A stretch of DNA of 64,000 nt from Ascidia mentula (taxonomy: Eukaryota > Chordata > Ascidiacea > Phlebobranchia > Ascidiidae). Position 1 is the stretch's first letter; each line of letters starts with the position of its first letter. Positions 41,395 to 50,829 of the stretch are shown in pieces. The notes under the pieces were generated by a model. It made no database searches and had not been told where the DNA came from. It worked only from the letters and a program-made list of their open reading frames with translations. The translations under genes and the position numbers were made by a program. The DNA lies in contig OX387201.1 of the NCBI GenBank assembly GCA_947561715.1, forward strand, positions 5,846,001-5,910,000, in the 5' to 3' direction.

Positions 41395-42582
41395 AAAAAA
41401 CAAGGTCTCGATGCTATACTAAGTAGATCAGAGCCCGACATAACAAACTGGATGCAGAAATCACCGCCACCTAACGGTCATTCGTGGATCGCCAAATATA
41501 GGAAGTTACATTGGAATGCATTTATTTCGATCTTAAACACGTGTTATAAGTTACATTTGAAACAACACTGACTTCAGCTTTTAACCGAACTAAAGCTTTT
41601 TTGCACGCTGTTAAGTAGAGAAATGGAAACAAGCACAAAAGCATATGCATCGATTGGCACCGATTGTTAGCATTCCGCGTTGATTTAACTTGCAAAACTT
41701 TTGTGTCGCAAACTGGTGTGGTTATGGGTCTTTTTTGGACGATGTGTAGTTATAGCCTCGGCGGGCCCGCGCGGAAACACCGCGTGCGCGCGCCGCCATG
41801 GTGCGGCAATAAGCAGCTTCAGCTCTAGTGAGACGGAAACACGTGTCAATTAGGCAGAGTCACGTGCCCAGTGGCGTGATGTTTAGCCGTGTGGTAAACA
41901 GATTTTTGCAATATGAACCGGGTCGAAAACCTATTGTGACACGATAGACTTTGACCATTTGTGTTAATTAATGACTTGTTTTGAAACCCAAAAACCCTAG
42001 AAGCAAGCCTTACTTTTCGAAAGTTTTCTGTAAGCTGTCCTCTGGAAAGACTTCGCACAGTAACCTACAAAACAGGGTATTTTATTATAAAATTGTTAGA
42101 ATTCGGATGGACAGTAAGTATGTATCAAAAACACATACAAAGAAACACACAGGCATCAATATGACATGTTTTCTTTTTTCTGAACATTAACAACATCTTT
42201 TGCCCACAAATTTTTTTAGCTCGAGGATGCTTGCACCAGATTGCAGACGGTCGTTGACGCAAAAACACGAAGCGAACTCAATTCGGGTCATTTGGATTAA
42301 CGGCAACTGACAAATGACGACAGTTGCAAGCTCTCTGGCGCCCTACAGCGATACATACAATAGGAATTTGCATGCGCTTAAAGGCGGTGCAGTCCACAAT
42401 GCTGTCGTTATGCGCATTGCATTAAAAATTTACTTCTTACTGCTGTTTGTATAGAATATGATTTGTACAATAATCTGATCAGTACATTTTTACATTGTGC
42501 TTATTTGATGTATATTTCAAGCATTTAAGGAAGAATTTTGTTTTAGGCAAACAATACATTTAAAATCATGTTGAGAGCTGTT

Positions 42583-42608
42583 TTTTATATATATATGCAT
42601 ATATATAT
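42583..42608. repeat. AT-rich simple repeat / palindrome
   Basis: Alternating TA around a central GCAT forms a near-perfect palindrome that could extrude as a cruciform. Typical low-complexity DNA. Confidence 0.7.
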
Positions 42609-43233
42609 CTGTATACTTATATTAAATCAACAACAAAATAAACTTACCAAGCTTCCAGAATAAAGGAATTCCGTAAAGCACCTATACTAAAAAAAATTAA
42701 GTAATTGAAACAAAATATCCAACAACAAATGTCAAATATTTGTACTTGGCAGGATTGTCATTAAAGAATTTACCTTTTGCAGTGTATATTATGTTGCTGT
42801 TCCCTTGAGACTCCTCACATTCACATTGCAGTCAAAATTTCAGACTACATTTTTGCACCTACACATAACATCAGTAAAAAATAAAAATAAACAATCATTC
42901 CATATTACTTTAGTAGTTGCAGGAGTAGTACAAAGGGAAGTGACTCGCCAAATTGAAGGTTCAAGAAAGAAAAAAGACAACACCGAAAGGCATGCAAGTT
43001 GAATAGATGTGAAACAATTGAAACACCAGTCAAAAATTTACAATGCACATTACCAAATACTGTTTATGCTCATTGGTCTGTCATGGATGTCAAGGAGATC
43101 ATAGACAAAACTACAGATAGCACCAGCTCGTAATGTTTCAGATACATACAGAAGATTATCTAACACAAAGAATTAAACATTCCATTGGACATTTGAGTCA
43201 CAAGTGTGGTTCTATATCAAAGTTTCATGTTGT

Positions 43234-43239
43234 TTTATT
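43234..43239 (-). terminator. Likely PTBP polyadenylation signal
   Basis: TTTATT on the plus strand reads AATAAA on the minus strand, about 1 kb below the PTBP stop, inside the CpG-poor tract. Confidence 0.4.
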
Positions 43240-44227
43240 TGGACAAAAAAAAGGCTAAATTTATCTTTAAAATAACTAAACACCATTTTCAACACTGCTA
43301 TAATTATGTCAAATATGAAGCAGCCACATATTATTTAACCAAAACAAAGCAATTGCATGGTGCAAGAAAAGGCAATGCTGTTTATACCATAAGTACAGGC
43401 AATTTGAGTCAACTGTATTAGGAGTACTGTGTGAGAAAAGATAGTCCATGCTAGTTACAAGTAGCATCCATGGAGCTATGTGTGACAATGTGTATATTGA
43501 ACACTATATATATAAATTCTTTTATGCTTTGGCATGAAGGGTTTGTTCAAATTTTGTTTGAACTGACAGCTCGCTGAATATCTTTGTCATTTTCAAAAAA
43601 CACAAATCGTGTTCATCCTATTTAGTGAAAGTTACTTCTTACAAATAATATAGCACTTCAACAATAAGTATTGCTACCTTTGGAATGTGACACATGGCAT
43701 GGAGGAATTGTGACTAACAACAAAAATTAAAGAACCAACAATAAAAAGGCAACATTTGGTCACAATTGTAAACTGTCAATAACACTTGGAATGGGTAGTA
43801 CTGTCAAATGAGTGTGACTGTATCAACAAAGCAATGCTCACACTGCGACAATCACAGCCACACTAATATCATTAACAGCTAAATAGCAAACTTATGTTGA
43901 GCAACGAGGACAAAATAATGCAGAATTTATCCTGTAAGTGTGAGATAGGAAAGGTATGACACTTAGCCGACAAATATATTACAATTGTCTGCGAGTTTCA
44001 AATGAAAAACTTCCTTTTCAGCATGATTGTCTTCTGTTTCATCCAACAAGTTCAGCCCTAAAGTGTGTTTTTCCCTTGTCTACATATCAAGACAAATCAC
44101 ACAAATATATGTAGTTTCTGTACACAGCCATGCAGTGCTTCAACCTTACAATAAAGCCCACAACATCGAAAATGCTGCCATGCAGCACATCACACCATCA
44201 TCGCTTATTCACAAGTTGTCTCCTATC

Positions 44228-45790
44228 TCAAATAAGACTCTTGGAGAATGAAACTCGCAAATGGTTGGTGTCAGACAGTTTTAGATTATGCAACATTACT
44301 AAGCATTTGACAGCCTCTTCAATATTGGACAATTGTATCAAGGCCATTCTGCGGTCTTTTTGAAAAAACTTGAAGCCTACAACAGTTCCATAATTAGAGA
44401 ATGTTTCCTTTAAGAATTCTTCAGTGACCTCGCTAGGTATGTTAGACAAATGCAAGACCTCCGATGGCGGGAAAATATTTTGAAAGTTTTTTGATCCAGG
44501 TTTTTTGAATCTGTGCAGGTTGGAGTTTGTGTAGTCCTGAGTTAAGTTTTCAACATCTTGGCCATCTTTCGGCATCTGGACCTGTGCATGCCGAGAAAGA
44601 ACCACCTGGAGCATGCGACCAAAAAACTTCACACCATTTAAATGCTTTATTGCCAGCTGTGCCTGTGTGCTATCACTCATCTGTACCAATGAGGTATTTT
44701 TTCTTTGGTACAGGATTTTTACTCTGATGACATCACCATAAACACCAAAAAGCATGAACAGCATTTGTGGAGTGACAACGCCTTCGTTTAAATTGGACAC
44801 ATGTAAAACAGTATTACCACCACCTGACATTTGCTGACCACTGACTAGTGCGGCAAGTTGGGCAGCCACTGTTGCACTTTTCAGCACACCACCGGTAGAT
44901 AATGACATATGTGACTGCTGTAAAGCGGCAGCAATTGTAGCAGCATGGTTTGGTACTGGTGAAGGCATTAATGAAGAAGATGTTCCACCTAAAATTGACT
45001 GTAGCGAAGTGGGAGTGCTGAGAATTGCATTCTCACCGGATGGCAAGTCATTTCTTGTATAATCTCGACTTTTGTCATTGTTGTATTTTACATTTAATGC
45101 TTCAAGTTTGCTAAATTCAATTCTCAGAGTGCAACATCCATTGTAAATATTTTGACCATCCAAAGAAAGTTTAGCAGTTTGTGACTGCACTGCATCTCCC
45201 ATTTGAATAAGAGCTTGAAACTGGTTGTTTTTGGTAAAAGTAATTGTCTTCAGGACCACTCCGAACTTGGTAAATATTGTGTGGAGAATATCCAACGTTA
45301 TTGGATAAAGCATGTTCTCCACTACAACACGCAAAACATGGTTTGGTCCTCCTTCAGTTTGTTGCATGGCTTGTAAGACAGCTTGTACCTTTAGTTGATT
45401 TGGTGAGTTGTCAGTTTTTAGCTCCTTATGATTGGAAAATTGGATAAACATCACTCTTTGTCGAATTGTCCGTGGACTTACAGCACATTCTTCCACCATC
45501 TGCTGTGCAATTTCTTCTGACTCCATTTCAAGGAATGCTTGATTCTTTCCCTTGAGCATTAACAAATTGGTAACCTTACCAAAATTCAAACCAAGCTGAA
45601 TGACTTCATTCTCAGTGGCATCTGCAGGAAGATTTCGAATGTGTATCACTTTTGAAACTTCATCATCCAACCTTCTGTCAGTGCGAATCTTTTTTGCACC
45701 ATTGTTAATGGTTCCCGAAACAGCATTGCAGAGATCTTCATTTATTCTTTTTGAACCACTACTTCCAGTAAACATTTCCATTGCTTTCAT
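44228..45790 (-). CDS. PTBP1: Polypyrimidine tract-binding protein, intronless coding region
   Basis: One uninterrupted 520-codon frame encodes a full PTBP with four RNA-recognition motifs at about residues 48-124 (VIHIRNLPADATENEV), 151-229 (VLRVVVENMLYPITLD), 327-402 (VLHVSNLNEGVVTPQM) and 444-520 (VLHLSNIPSEVTEEF). Family members bind CU-rich RNA in the nucleus, repress exons and also act in mRNA stability and IRES use. Length matches vertebrate PTBP1 (about 530). The linker between RRM2 and RRM3 is Ala/Ser/Gln-rich, as usual. A conserved basic N-terminal segment (KRINEDLCNAVSG...AKKIRTDRR) fits a nuclear localisation signal. Vertebrate PTBP genes have many coding introns; this one has none. 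A pyrimidine-rich tract ending in CAG lies about 15 bases upstream of the ATG, so a 5' untranslated intron or trans-splice site is likely. CpG-rich DNA at 45.92-46.25 kb is the probable promoter. It could equally be the ancestor of PTBP1/2/3. Confidence 0.95.
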   Translation of the reverse strand: MKAMEMFTGSSGSKRINEDLCNAVSGTINNGAKKIRTDRRLDDEVSKVIHIRNLPADATENEVIQLGLNFGKVTNLLMLKGKNQAFLEMESEEIAQQMVEECAVSPRTIRQRVMFIQFSNHKELKTDNSPNQLKVQAVLQAMQQTEGGPNHVLRVVVENMLYPITLDILHTIFTKFGVVLKTITFTKNNQFQALIQMGDAVQSQTAKLSLDGQNIYNGCCTLRIEFSKLEALNVKYNNDKSRDYTRNDLPSGENAILSTPTSLQSILGGTSSSLMPSPVPNHAATIAAALQQSHMSLSTGGVLKSATVAAQLAALVSGQQMSGGGNTVLHVSNLNEGVVTPQMLFMLFGVYGDVIRVKILYQRKNTSLVQMSDSTQAQLAIKHLNGVKFFGRMLQVVLSRHAQVQMPKDGQDVENLTQDYTNSNLHRFKKPGSKNFQNIFPPSEVLHLSNIPSEVTEEFLKETFSNYGTVVGFKFFQKDRRMALIQLSNIEEAVKCLVMLHNLKLSDTNHLRVSFSKSLI

Positions 45791-47104
45791 TCTAATACAA
45801 GAAATCTGACAAACACAAACAAATATAGCACAACTGGTTTGAAACCAATGTAAAATTTAGCCCAAACAATTATACAAAATCCAGATAGGAAAAAGTGTAG
45901 TAAACTTTTGCGAAAATTTACCGATAATCCGCGCAATATTAATGAGCTAATGCATTAACATACGAAAAACGTTGCGATCGTCCGCGCAATTAACGATCGC
46001 CGAAACAAAATCCTCCGCGCAAAAAAACAAACTTTCCAATCTGGTACAAAATAGTTTGTTGCAAATGATGTGGTGGCTAATTCTCCCGACTTTCGCAAAA
46101 GGTTAAAATAGTTTATTTGAAAAACATAAGTACAAGGCGAGCAACTCTACTCAAACATTCGGCTACACTTTTAACTCAAACACCACGCATAAATACAGCA
46201 TTGTTAATTTTCGTTTTTCCATGAGAGCAAATACCCGAGGCGCGCCATTGTTCATTGAAGCATGGGGATTTTCATAGACATCATATGACAAATATTACAG
46301 TAAATCTAAAAAATGAATATATCAATCATATTTAAAGGTTGTATTTGATGTATTGTGGACAAACTTTCCAAAACAGTAGTATAATATGAAAACTACTATT
46401 CGTTGCTTTTTATAATTAGATTGGCAATAATTGTTCGTCATTGTTTTAGGACTACCGTGTCAAATGAAAGACATTTACCAACTTGAAGCCCCCAACTAAG
46501 CGCAGGAAAAGTTCGGTGGTCCGAGTTTGTTTTGTAGCCTGTCGCAATTAATCCATCATATCCCATTTATTCGGCTCAATAATCTATGGTTTGCCATTTC
46601 ATTTTCCCCGTGTTTGTTTTTCATCCGCGTAGTAGTTTTTGGGACAATACAAATGATTTGATTGAATATAATTTTACGATAAAGTATTTTTTTAGAAATA
46701 ACTTGCATTCCTTCTAGACAAGTGCAACTATGCAAAACAATACTGCAACAAGTAGTAAGTACAAACATGTTGTATGTTCTATAGAAATGTATGTCGGGAT
46801 TTTTAGATTTCCTCTAGCGGTAGAGCGTAGGTGAGTAATTTGAGTTTGCTATGAGTCACTCGTCTTGCGTTTGACTTGTTTGGGCAATGTGCAATATTTG
46901 TGGTGTGTTCGGTATTTTTGTAATCATTTCCTTGAATTGAAATGATAAATTAGTTTAGGATAAAGTAGATAAATAATATGTAACGATTATAGTCTGTTTT
47001 TAAAAGATTGTATGATGGTTATCAATTTTTGCAGGCTAAAACCGTAGAATTCTGTAGCATAAGGCTGGCGAACGCGTGATTGATACTGACAGGCGTAAAT
47101 TGCC
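45791..47104. promoter_or_regulatory. Divergent promoter region between PTBP and FBXO42
   Basis: About 1.3 kb separates the two start codons, which point away from each other. CpG returns at about 45.92-46.25 kb, with three CCGCGCAA strings (near 45938, 45983 and 46014) and GCGATCG / CGATCGC, consistent with an unmethylated promoter for PTBP. Before FBXO42 a pyrimidine tract ends in TTTTTGCAG at about 47034, about 70 bases upstream of the ATG, suggesting a spliced 5' leader. No other gene is seen. Confidence 0.55.
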
Positions 47105-48394
47105 ATGGAATTTTTGCCTGAGGAAATACTTGAAGTAATATTTTCGTACTTGTCCCCATACAAAGAGCACAATATTGCAGCGATGGTTTGCAAAAAATGG
47201 AATCATGTCGCTAATGCTGTTATGTCGAAGATGCCAATGCAATTTGAAGATGGCTTTCGAGAAGGAAATATAAAGTGGAGTTGTGTCAATGGAAATAACA
47301 AAACCACTGTTGCACCTCGCATAGGATACAGCTTGTGCTATTGTGATTTTACAAGATCTATATATGTTTTTGGTGGAAGATGTGCAACTAATACAGTGAC
47401 TGGTTTTAATGATTTGCTTAGACTGGATATGCATGAATTAACATGGAGCCGTCCAGCTGTAAAAGGAATCATCCCTCCACCTAAGTATGGTTGCTGTATG
47501 CAAGCTTACAAAAGATGGTTGATCCTATTTGGGGGTTCATCATTGGCACCAACTAACTCTTTAGGTAGGGGCAGTGCAGAATATAGTAATGATTTGCATA
47601 TTTATGACACAAAAACTGGGGTTTGGAAATACAAAACTTTTTTGCGATCAGAATCTCCCCCACCTTTATTCCTACCATCTTCCTCTATATTAGCTGATGA
47701 TGATGACCCAGAAATGGATCAGCTTGCGATTTTTGGTGGAAATAAAATGGGCCTAATTAGAAATGATGAAATGTGGTGTCTGAATCTGACTTCTTTGACA
47801 TGGCAAAAGCAGACAGTGAATGGAGCAATGGTGAATAAAGTTTTTCCGGACACTTCAAAGGGGATTTTCCGAATCAATATTAAAACCTATTCTATGGCTC
47901 TATTGATAATGGACAGAAACATGTTTAGTGCTTGTATTTTATTAAGGACTGGCTTCGATGAATGGACTTGCCAAGCCATTGAAATTGCACCTAGTCCAAA
48001 AATATCTGTCCCCAAAATTAATGCCATAAATGGAAGAAATTTTTTGGTGATTGGAGAAACTTTGATTGTGATAGCACATACCTCAGAGTCATTGCCGCAG
48101 CATATACCAAAGCTAACAGCATCAACTTCAAGTGTTCCAATATTACAAACAAACAGTACTTTTAATAATGCTTTGTGTGTTTTTTTGTTTGACTTGAAGC
48201 ATATTGAAACTAGTGGGACAGTGCAGTGGATCCTCCAACATAATTTTCATGGTAGGATATTGCCCTGTTTTGTGCGAAATGTTCATTTCACTGAACTACA
48301 TTGTGTTGTGGGCAGAGGTGAAGTAATTTTACTTGGAATTAATAAAGTTTTAAAATCGAGTCACATGACTTTATGTACGGTGGGTTTGAAGTAG
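47105..48394 (+). CDS. FBXO42: F-box / Kelch protein FBXO42 (JFK), intronless
   Basis: A single 429-codon frame starts at GCCATGG. Residues 4-40 (LPEEILEVIFSYLSPYKEHN...VCKKW) form an F-box very like that of FBXO42. Kelch repeats follow, recognisable by FGG and a later tryptophan: about 80-115 (YVFGG...LTWSRP), 140-185 (LILFGG...GVWKYK) and 222-255 (LAIFGG...LTWQKQ). The C-terminus (FLFDLKHIETSGTVQW and LHCVVGRGEVILLGI) matches the far C-terminus of vertebrate FBXO42. The family is the substrate receptor of an SCF ubiquitin ligase; in mammals it targets p53 and ING4. The protein is much shorter than human FBXO42 (about 717), because the long Ser/Pro-rich linker is absent. The coding region has no introns and is CpG-poor. 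PREB starts 156 bp downstream on the same strand. Confidence 0.93.
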   Translation: MEFLPEEILEVIFSYLSPYKEHNIAAMVCKKWNHVANAVMSKMPMQFEDGFREGNIKWSCVNGNNKTTVAPRIGYSLCYCDFTRSIYVFGGRCATNTVTGFNDLLRLDMHELTWSRPAVKGIIPPPKYGCCMQAYKRWLILFGGSSLAPTNSLGRGSAEYSNDLHIYDTKTGVWKYKTFLRSESPPPLFLPSSSILADDDDPEMDQLAIFGGNKMGLIRNDEMWCLNLTSLTWQKQTVNGAMVNKVFPDTSKGIFRINIKTYSMALLIMDRNMFSACILLRTGFDEWTCQAIEIAPSPKISVPKINAINGRNFLVIGETLIVIAHTSESLPQHIPKLTASTSSVPILQTNSTFNNALCVFLFDLKHIETSGTVQWILQHNFHGRILPCFVRNVHFTELHCVVGRGEVILLGINKVLKSSHMTLCTVGLK

Positions 48395-48550
48395 TGGCAA
48401 ATAAGCTGATCTGAGTTTTTTTGTCAGCTGTTCATTTGTTTCTTTAACATTTTGTTTATATTAAAAAAGTTATGCAGGTGTAGAGTGTATAAGTGTATGT
48501 TCTTTGTGATGGTCATCAATTAGAACACATACCTTCACAATAGAAGAAAA
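48395..48550 (+). promoter_or_regulatory. Short FBXO42-PREB spacer with acceptor-like sites
   Basis: Only 156 bp lie between the FBXO42 stop and the PREB ATG. A strong pyrimidine tract ending in TTTTTTTGTCAG finishes at 48427, 33 bases after the stop, and another possible acceptor ends near 48477. The only polyadenylation-like signal is ATTAAA at 48460-48465. This could be an operon-style intercistronic region processed by trans-splicing, or simply overlapping 3' and 5' untranslated regions. Confidence 0.4.
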
Positions 48551-50829
48551 ATGGCGGGTTTGTGCAAACTTACTTTTCCCATGTACTGCTGTCAGTTTGT
48601 GAATGAAAAAACTTTTTTCGTGGCTGGAGGAGGTGGTGCTGCAAAAACAGGAGTCCGTAATTGTGTGGTGAGAAAATGTGTGCCATGTACTTGTATGATT
48701 CAAGCACTTTGATTTTGCACTTTAGCAAGCCCTGGAACTTGGAAAACGAAAAGGTTCTTATATTGCTGAACCTATAGACCAGCTGGAGACAGGCAAACAT
48801 GCAATAATGCACATGAGTGCGAAGCAGATATGTGCAGGTAATAGATTAGTATTTTTACTATATTTTGGATGTAAATTCAGTCTGTGGTAATGGTGACTAT
48901 CAACAATCTTTCTTGTGCTAGGCGAAAATGATAAGTGCATGCTGGCACTAAGCATGGGCAGCCAGTGTAAAGTATACTCAGTTTGTGGAACAAGAAAACC
49001 AAGCACTGATGCAGAAAGAACAGATACCAATTGTAAGATATAATGCTACTGTTGCTGTCAGGCATTGTAAATTGCCATGAACTGTCAATTATAAGATGTT
49101 TGTCATTATTATGGCTTGGTGTCCATGACTAAATAAAACTTGAATGTGTGGCTTAAAAATTATTGCTCTGACCCTAGAATATGACAAAAAATAAAACCCT
49201 ACTAGTTCAAAAAATATATGACTTGAACTTTCCCTAAAAAGTTTTTCTTCCATAAGATGTCATGAACATTTTTAACTTTTCTAATTTTCTTGCATGTTCA
49301 GTAAAACGAAGAAAAAAAGCGAATAACAAGATTGTTTCATCAAAAGAGAGCGGTGATGGTATTGCAAACTACCAGTTCACATTGGAACATGAAATAGACA
49401 GTGTTCCTGGAAAGGAAGGATTTCAGGTGAAATGTTACAAAATTATGATGTGCAATCATGGCATTATACACTGTGCTGACTTGTACTATATCAAGTTTCG
49501 TAATAATGCACAAAAACGTAAAAATAATGCTCATTTTTTACAGACGTCAGTACAAATAAGCAATGACGGAACTTTCATTGTTGCTGGTGGCTCTGATGGT
49601 CATTTGCGTGCATGGAAGGTATTTATTGTATTTTGTGCATTTGTTTAATCATGTAACAGGTTTCTGTCATCAGCTCTTGCAAACTAAGAAGTATGAGTTG
49701 TCTTTCAAAGTCCACGGCCACAAAGATGATGTGACAGACCTCGATATCAGCCCAGATGGAAAACAGGTACATGACATGATACAACAATTAGCGTCTTTTT
49801 TGAATAATGCATGAATTTATGCCTTGATGATTGCAGGTTGTGTCTGCATCTAGAGACACTAAAGCATACCTTTGGGATTCTGCAAATGGCCACAAGCTTT
49901 TGGATCTAAGTTCAATTTGGAACATGCAGATGCTTTCAAGGGCGTACAAATTTAGAAATTGCAGGTATAGTAATTGCAATCTCCCCTGAATGCCAAAACT
50001 CATAGACATAATGGGTTTTGGCAAAACTAAACTAGATTTGGAGTCGTTCCGGAGGATACTTCCCGCTTTGTGCTGTTCACAAGCCATGCTCCAATCAAAC
50101 AGGATGCCACCAGAAAAGCAAGCCATGCTTGTTGCCTCACCAAATGGGCTCGCCTTAAAAATAAGGAGGGTGTCTTTGTTGGCGATCTCAAACCAGCCAT
50201 AATGCAGAATACCGGAAGGGAGGCCATTTCTTCAATGGCAGTAAGGTAGGGGATGTATTTGTATTTCAATAGCTTGCTTACATAAAATTTAGTCGTTTTT
50301 AAAGCTCTTCTGGTAAATGTTCATGTTGCACAAACAGGTGCAAAAATTATGTGTTTTTTGTTCAAGCAACAACGGAGTGTTCGTTGGAGTTGGGTTCATG
50401 GACGGTTCTGTTGCAATCCACATTGCTTTTAGTTTGCAGGTTTGTTGTGATTTTGTTCTCATTTAAACGTGAATGTCCATAAAAACAACCAGAAATTTCC
50501 TTCCATCTTTTTCGACTGAAACAGTGTGCCAGACGAGTGAAAAACGTGCACAGCATTTTTGTGACCTCGGTCTCGTTCGCTCACGATTCTTCGCAAATGG
50601 AGTCAGAATGTGACGCTGCCTTGGTGTCGGTATCTGCAGACTGCACGTGCAAGTTGACCAAGCTGGATTCCAGAAGTAAGTATAATCAACACAGTGCTGA
50701 TAATACTTCTACTTTAACCATGTACTTTTCCATTTTGCAGCGATGTTTCCCTATTGGGTCGTCATCATCATTTGCTTGTTGGCCATCATGGCTTCAGGCT
50801 ATTACCTTCACAGCATCGGTGTCTTATGA
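48551..50829 (+). CDS. PREB: PREB / SEC12, Sar1 exchange factor, 11 exons
   Basis: Exons 48551-48667, 48726-48837, 48922-49032, 49302-49426, 49544-49618, 49674-49766, 49837-49964, 50036-50240, 50338-50439, 50525-50675 and 50741-50829 join in frame into 435 residues, with GT-AG borders throughout. PREB (SEC12) is the ER-membrane exchange factor that loads Sar1 with GTP and starts COPII coat assembly. Recognisable blocks are AGGGGAAKTGVRN near residue 25, the WD-type stretches TFIVAGGSDGHLRAWK and HKDDVTDLDISPDGKQ, CRFGVVPEDTSRFVLFT, and GFMDGSVAIHIAFSLQ. The last exon encodes one C-terminal membrane segment (YWVVIIICLLAIMASGYYL), the known tail anchor placing the beta-propeller in the cytosol. 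Human PREB has 417 residues. Exon 8 begins after an AG near 50035 with a weak pyrimidine tract; only that site keeps the frame. Polyadenylation signals AATAAA lie at 51144 and 51185. Confidence 0.95.

Larger units (their letters stand above)
38588..42420. other. Right end of the CpG-rich desert
   Basis: No recognisable gene. It contains two short direct-repeat pairs (40636-40738 and 41318-41394) and a very GC- and CpG-rich patch at about 41755-41810 followed by E-boxes at about 41842 and 41860. CpGs run normally up to about 42415 and then almost stop, which marks the edge of the methylated gene cluster. Confidence 0.45.
42421..44227 (-). other. Probable PTBP 3' untranslated region and downstream spacer
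   Basis: CpG-poor, AT-rich DNA directly downstream of the PTBP stop; I count only two CpGs in 43201-43800. A minus-strand AATAAA lies at 43239-43234, which would give a 3' untranslated region of about 1 kb. The CpG loss continues to 42.42 kb, so longer transcripts are possible. An AT-dinucleotide palindrome lies at about 42583-42608. No other gene is visible. Confidence 0.5.

Noticed and set aside
5000-42000. Bacterial contamination or foreign DNA as the source of the left region
   Set aside because: It is contiguous with a spliced animal-type GTPase gene, has no long open frames or bacterial genes, and its CpG richness is explained by lack of methylation.
40489-46245. Repeated GGCGCGCC 8-mers (near 28290, 40489 and 46238)
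   Set aside because: Three copies in CpG-rich DNA with no shared context; not convincing as a functional signal.
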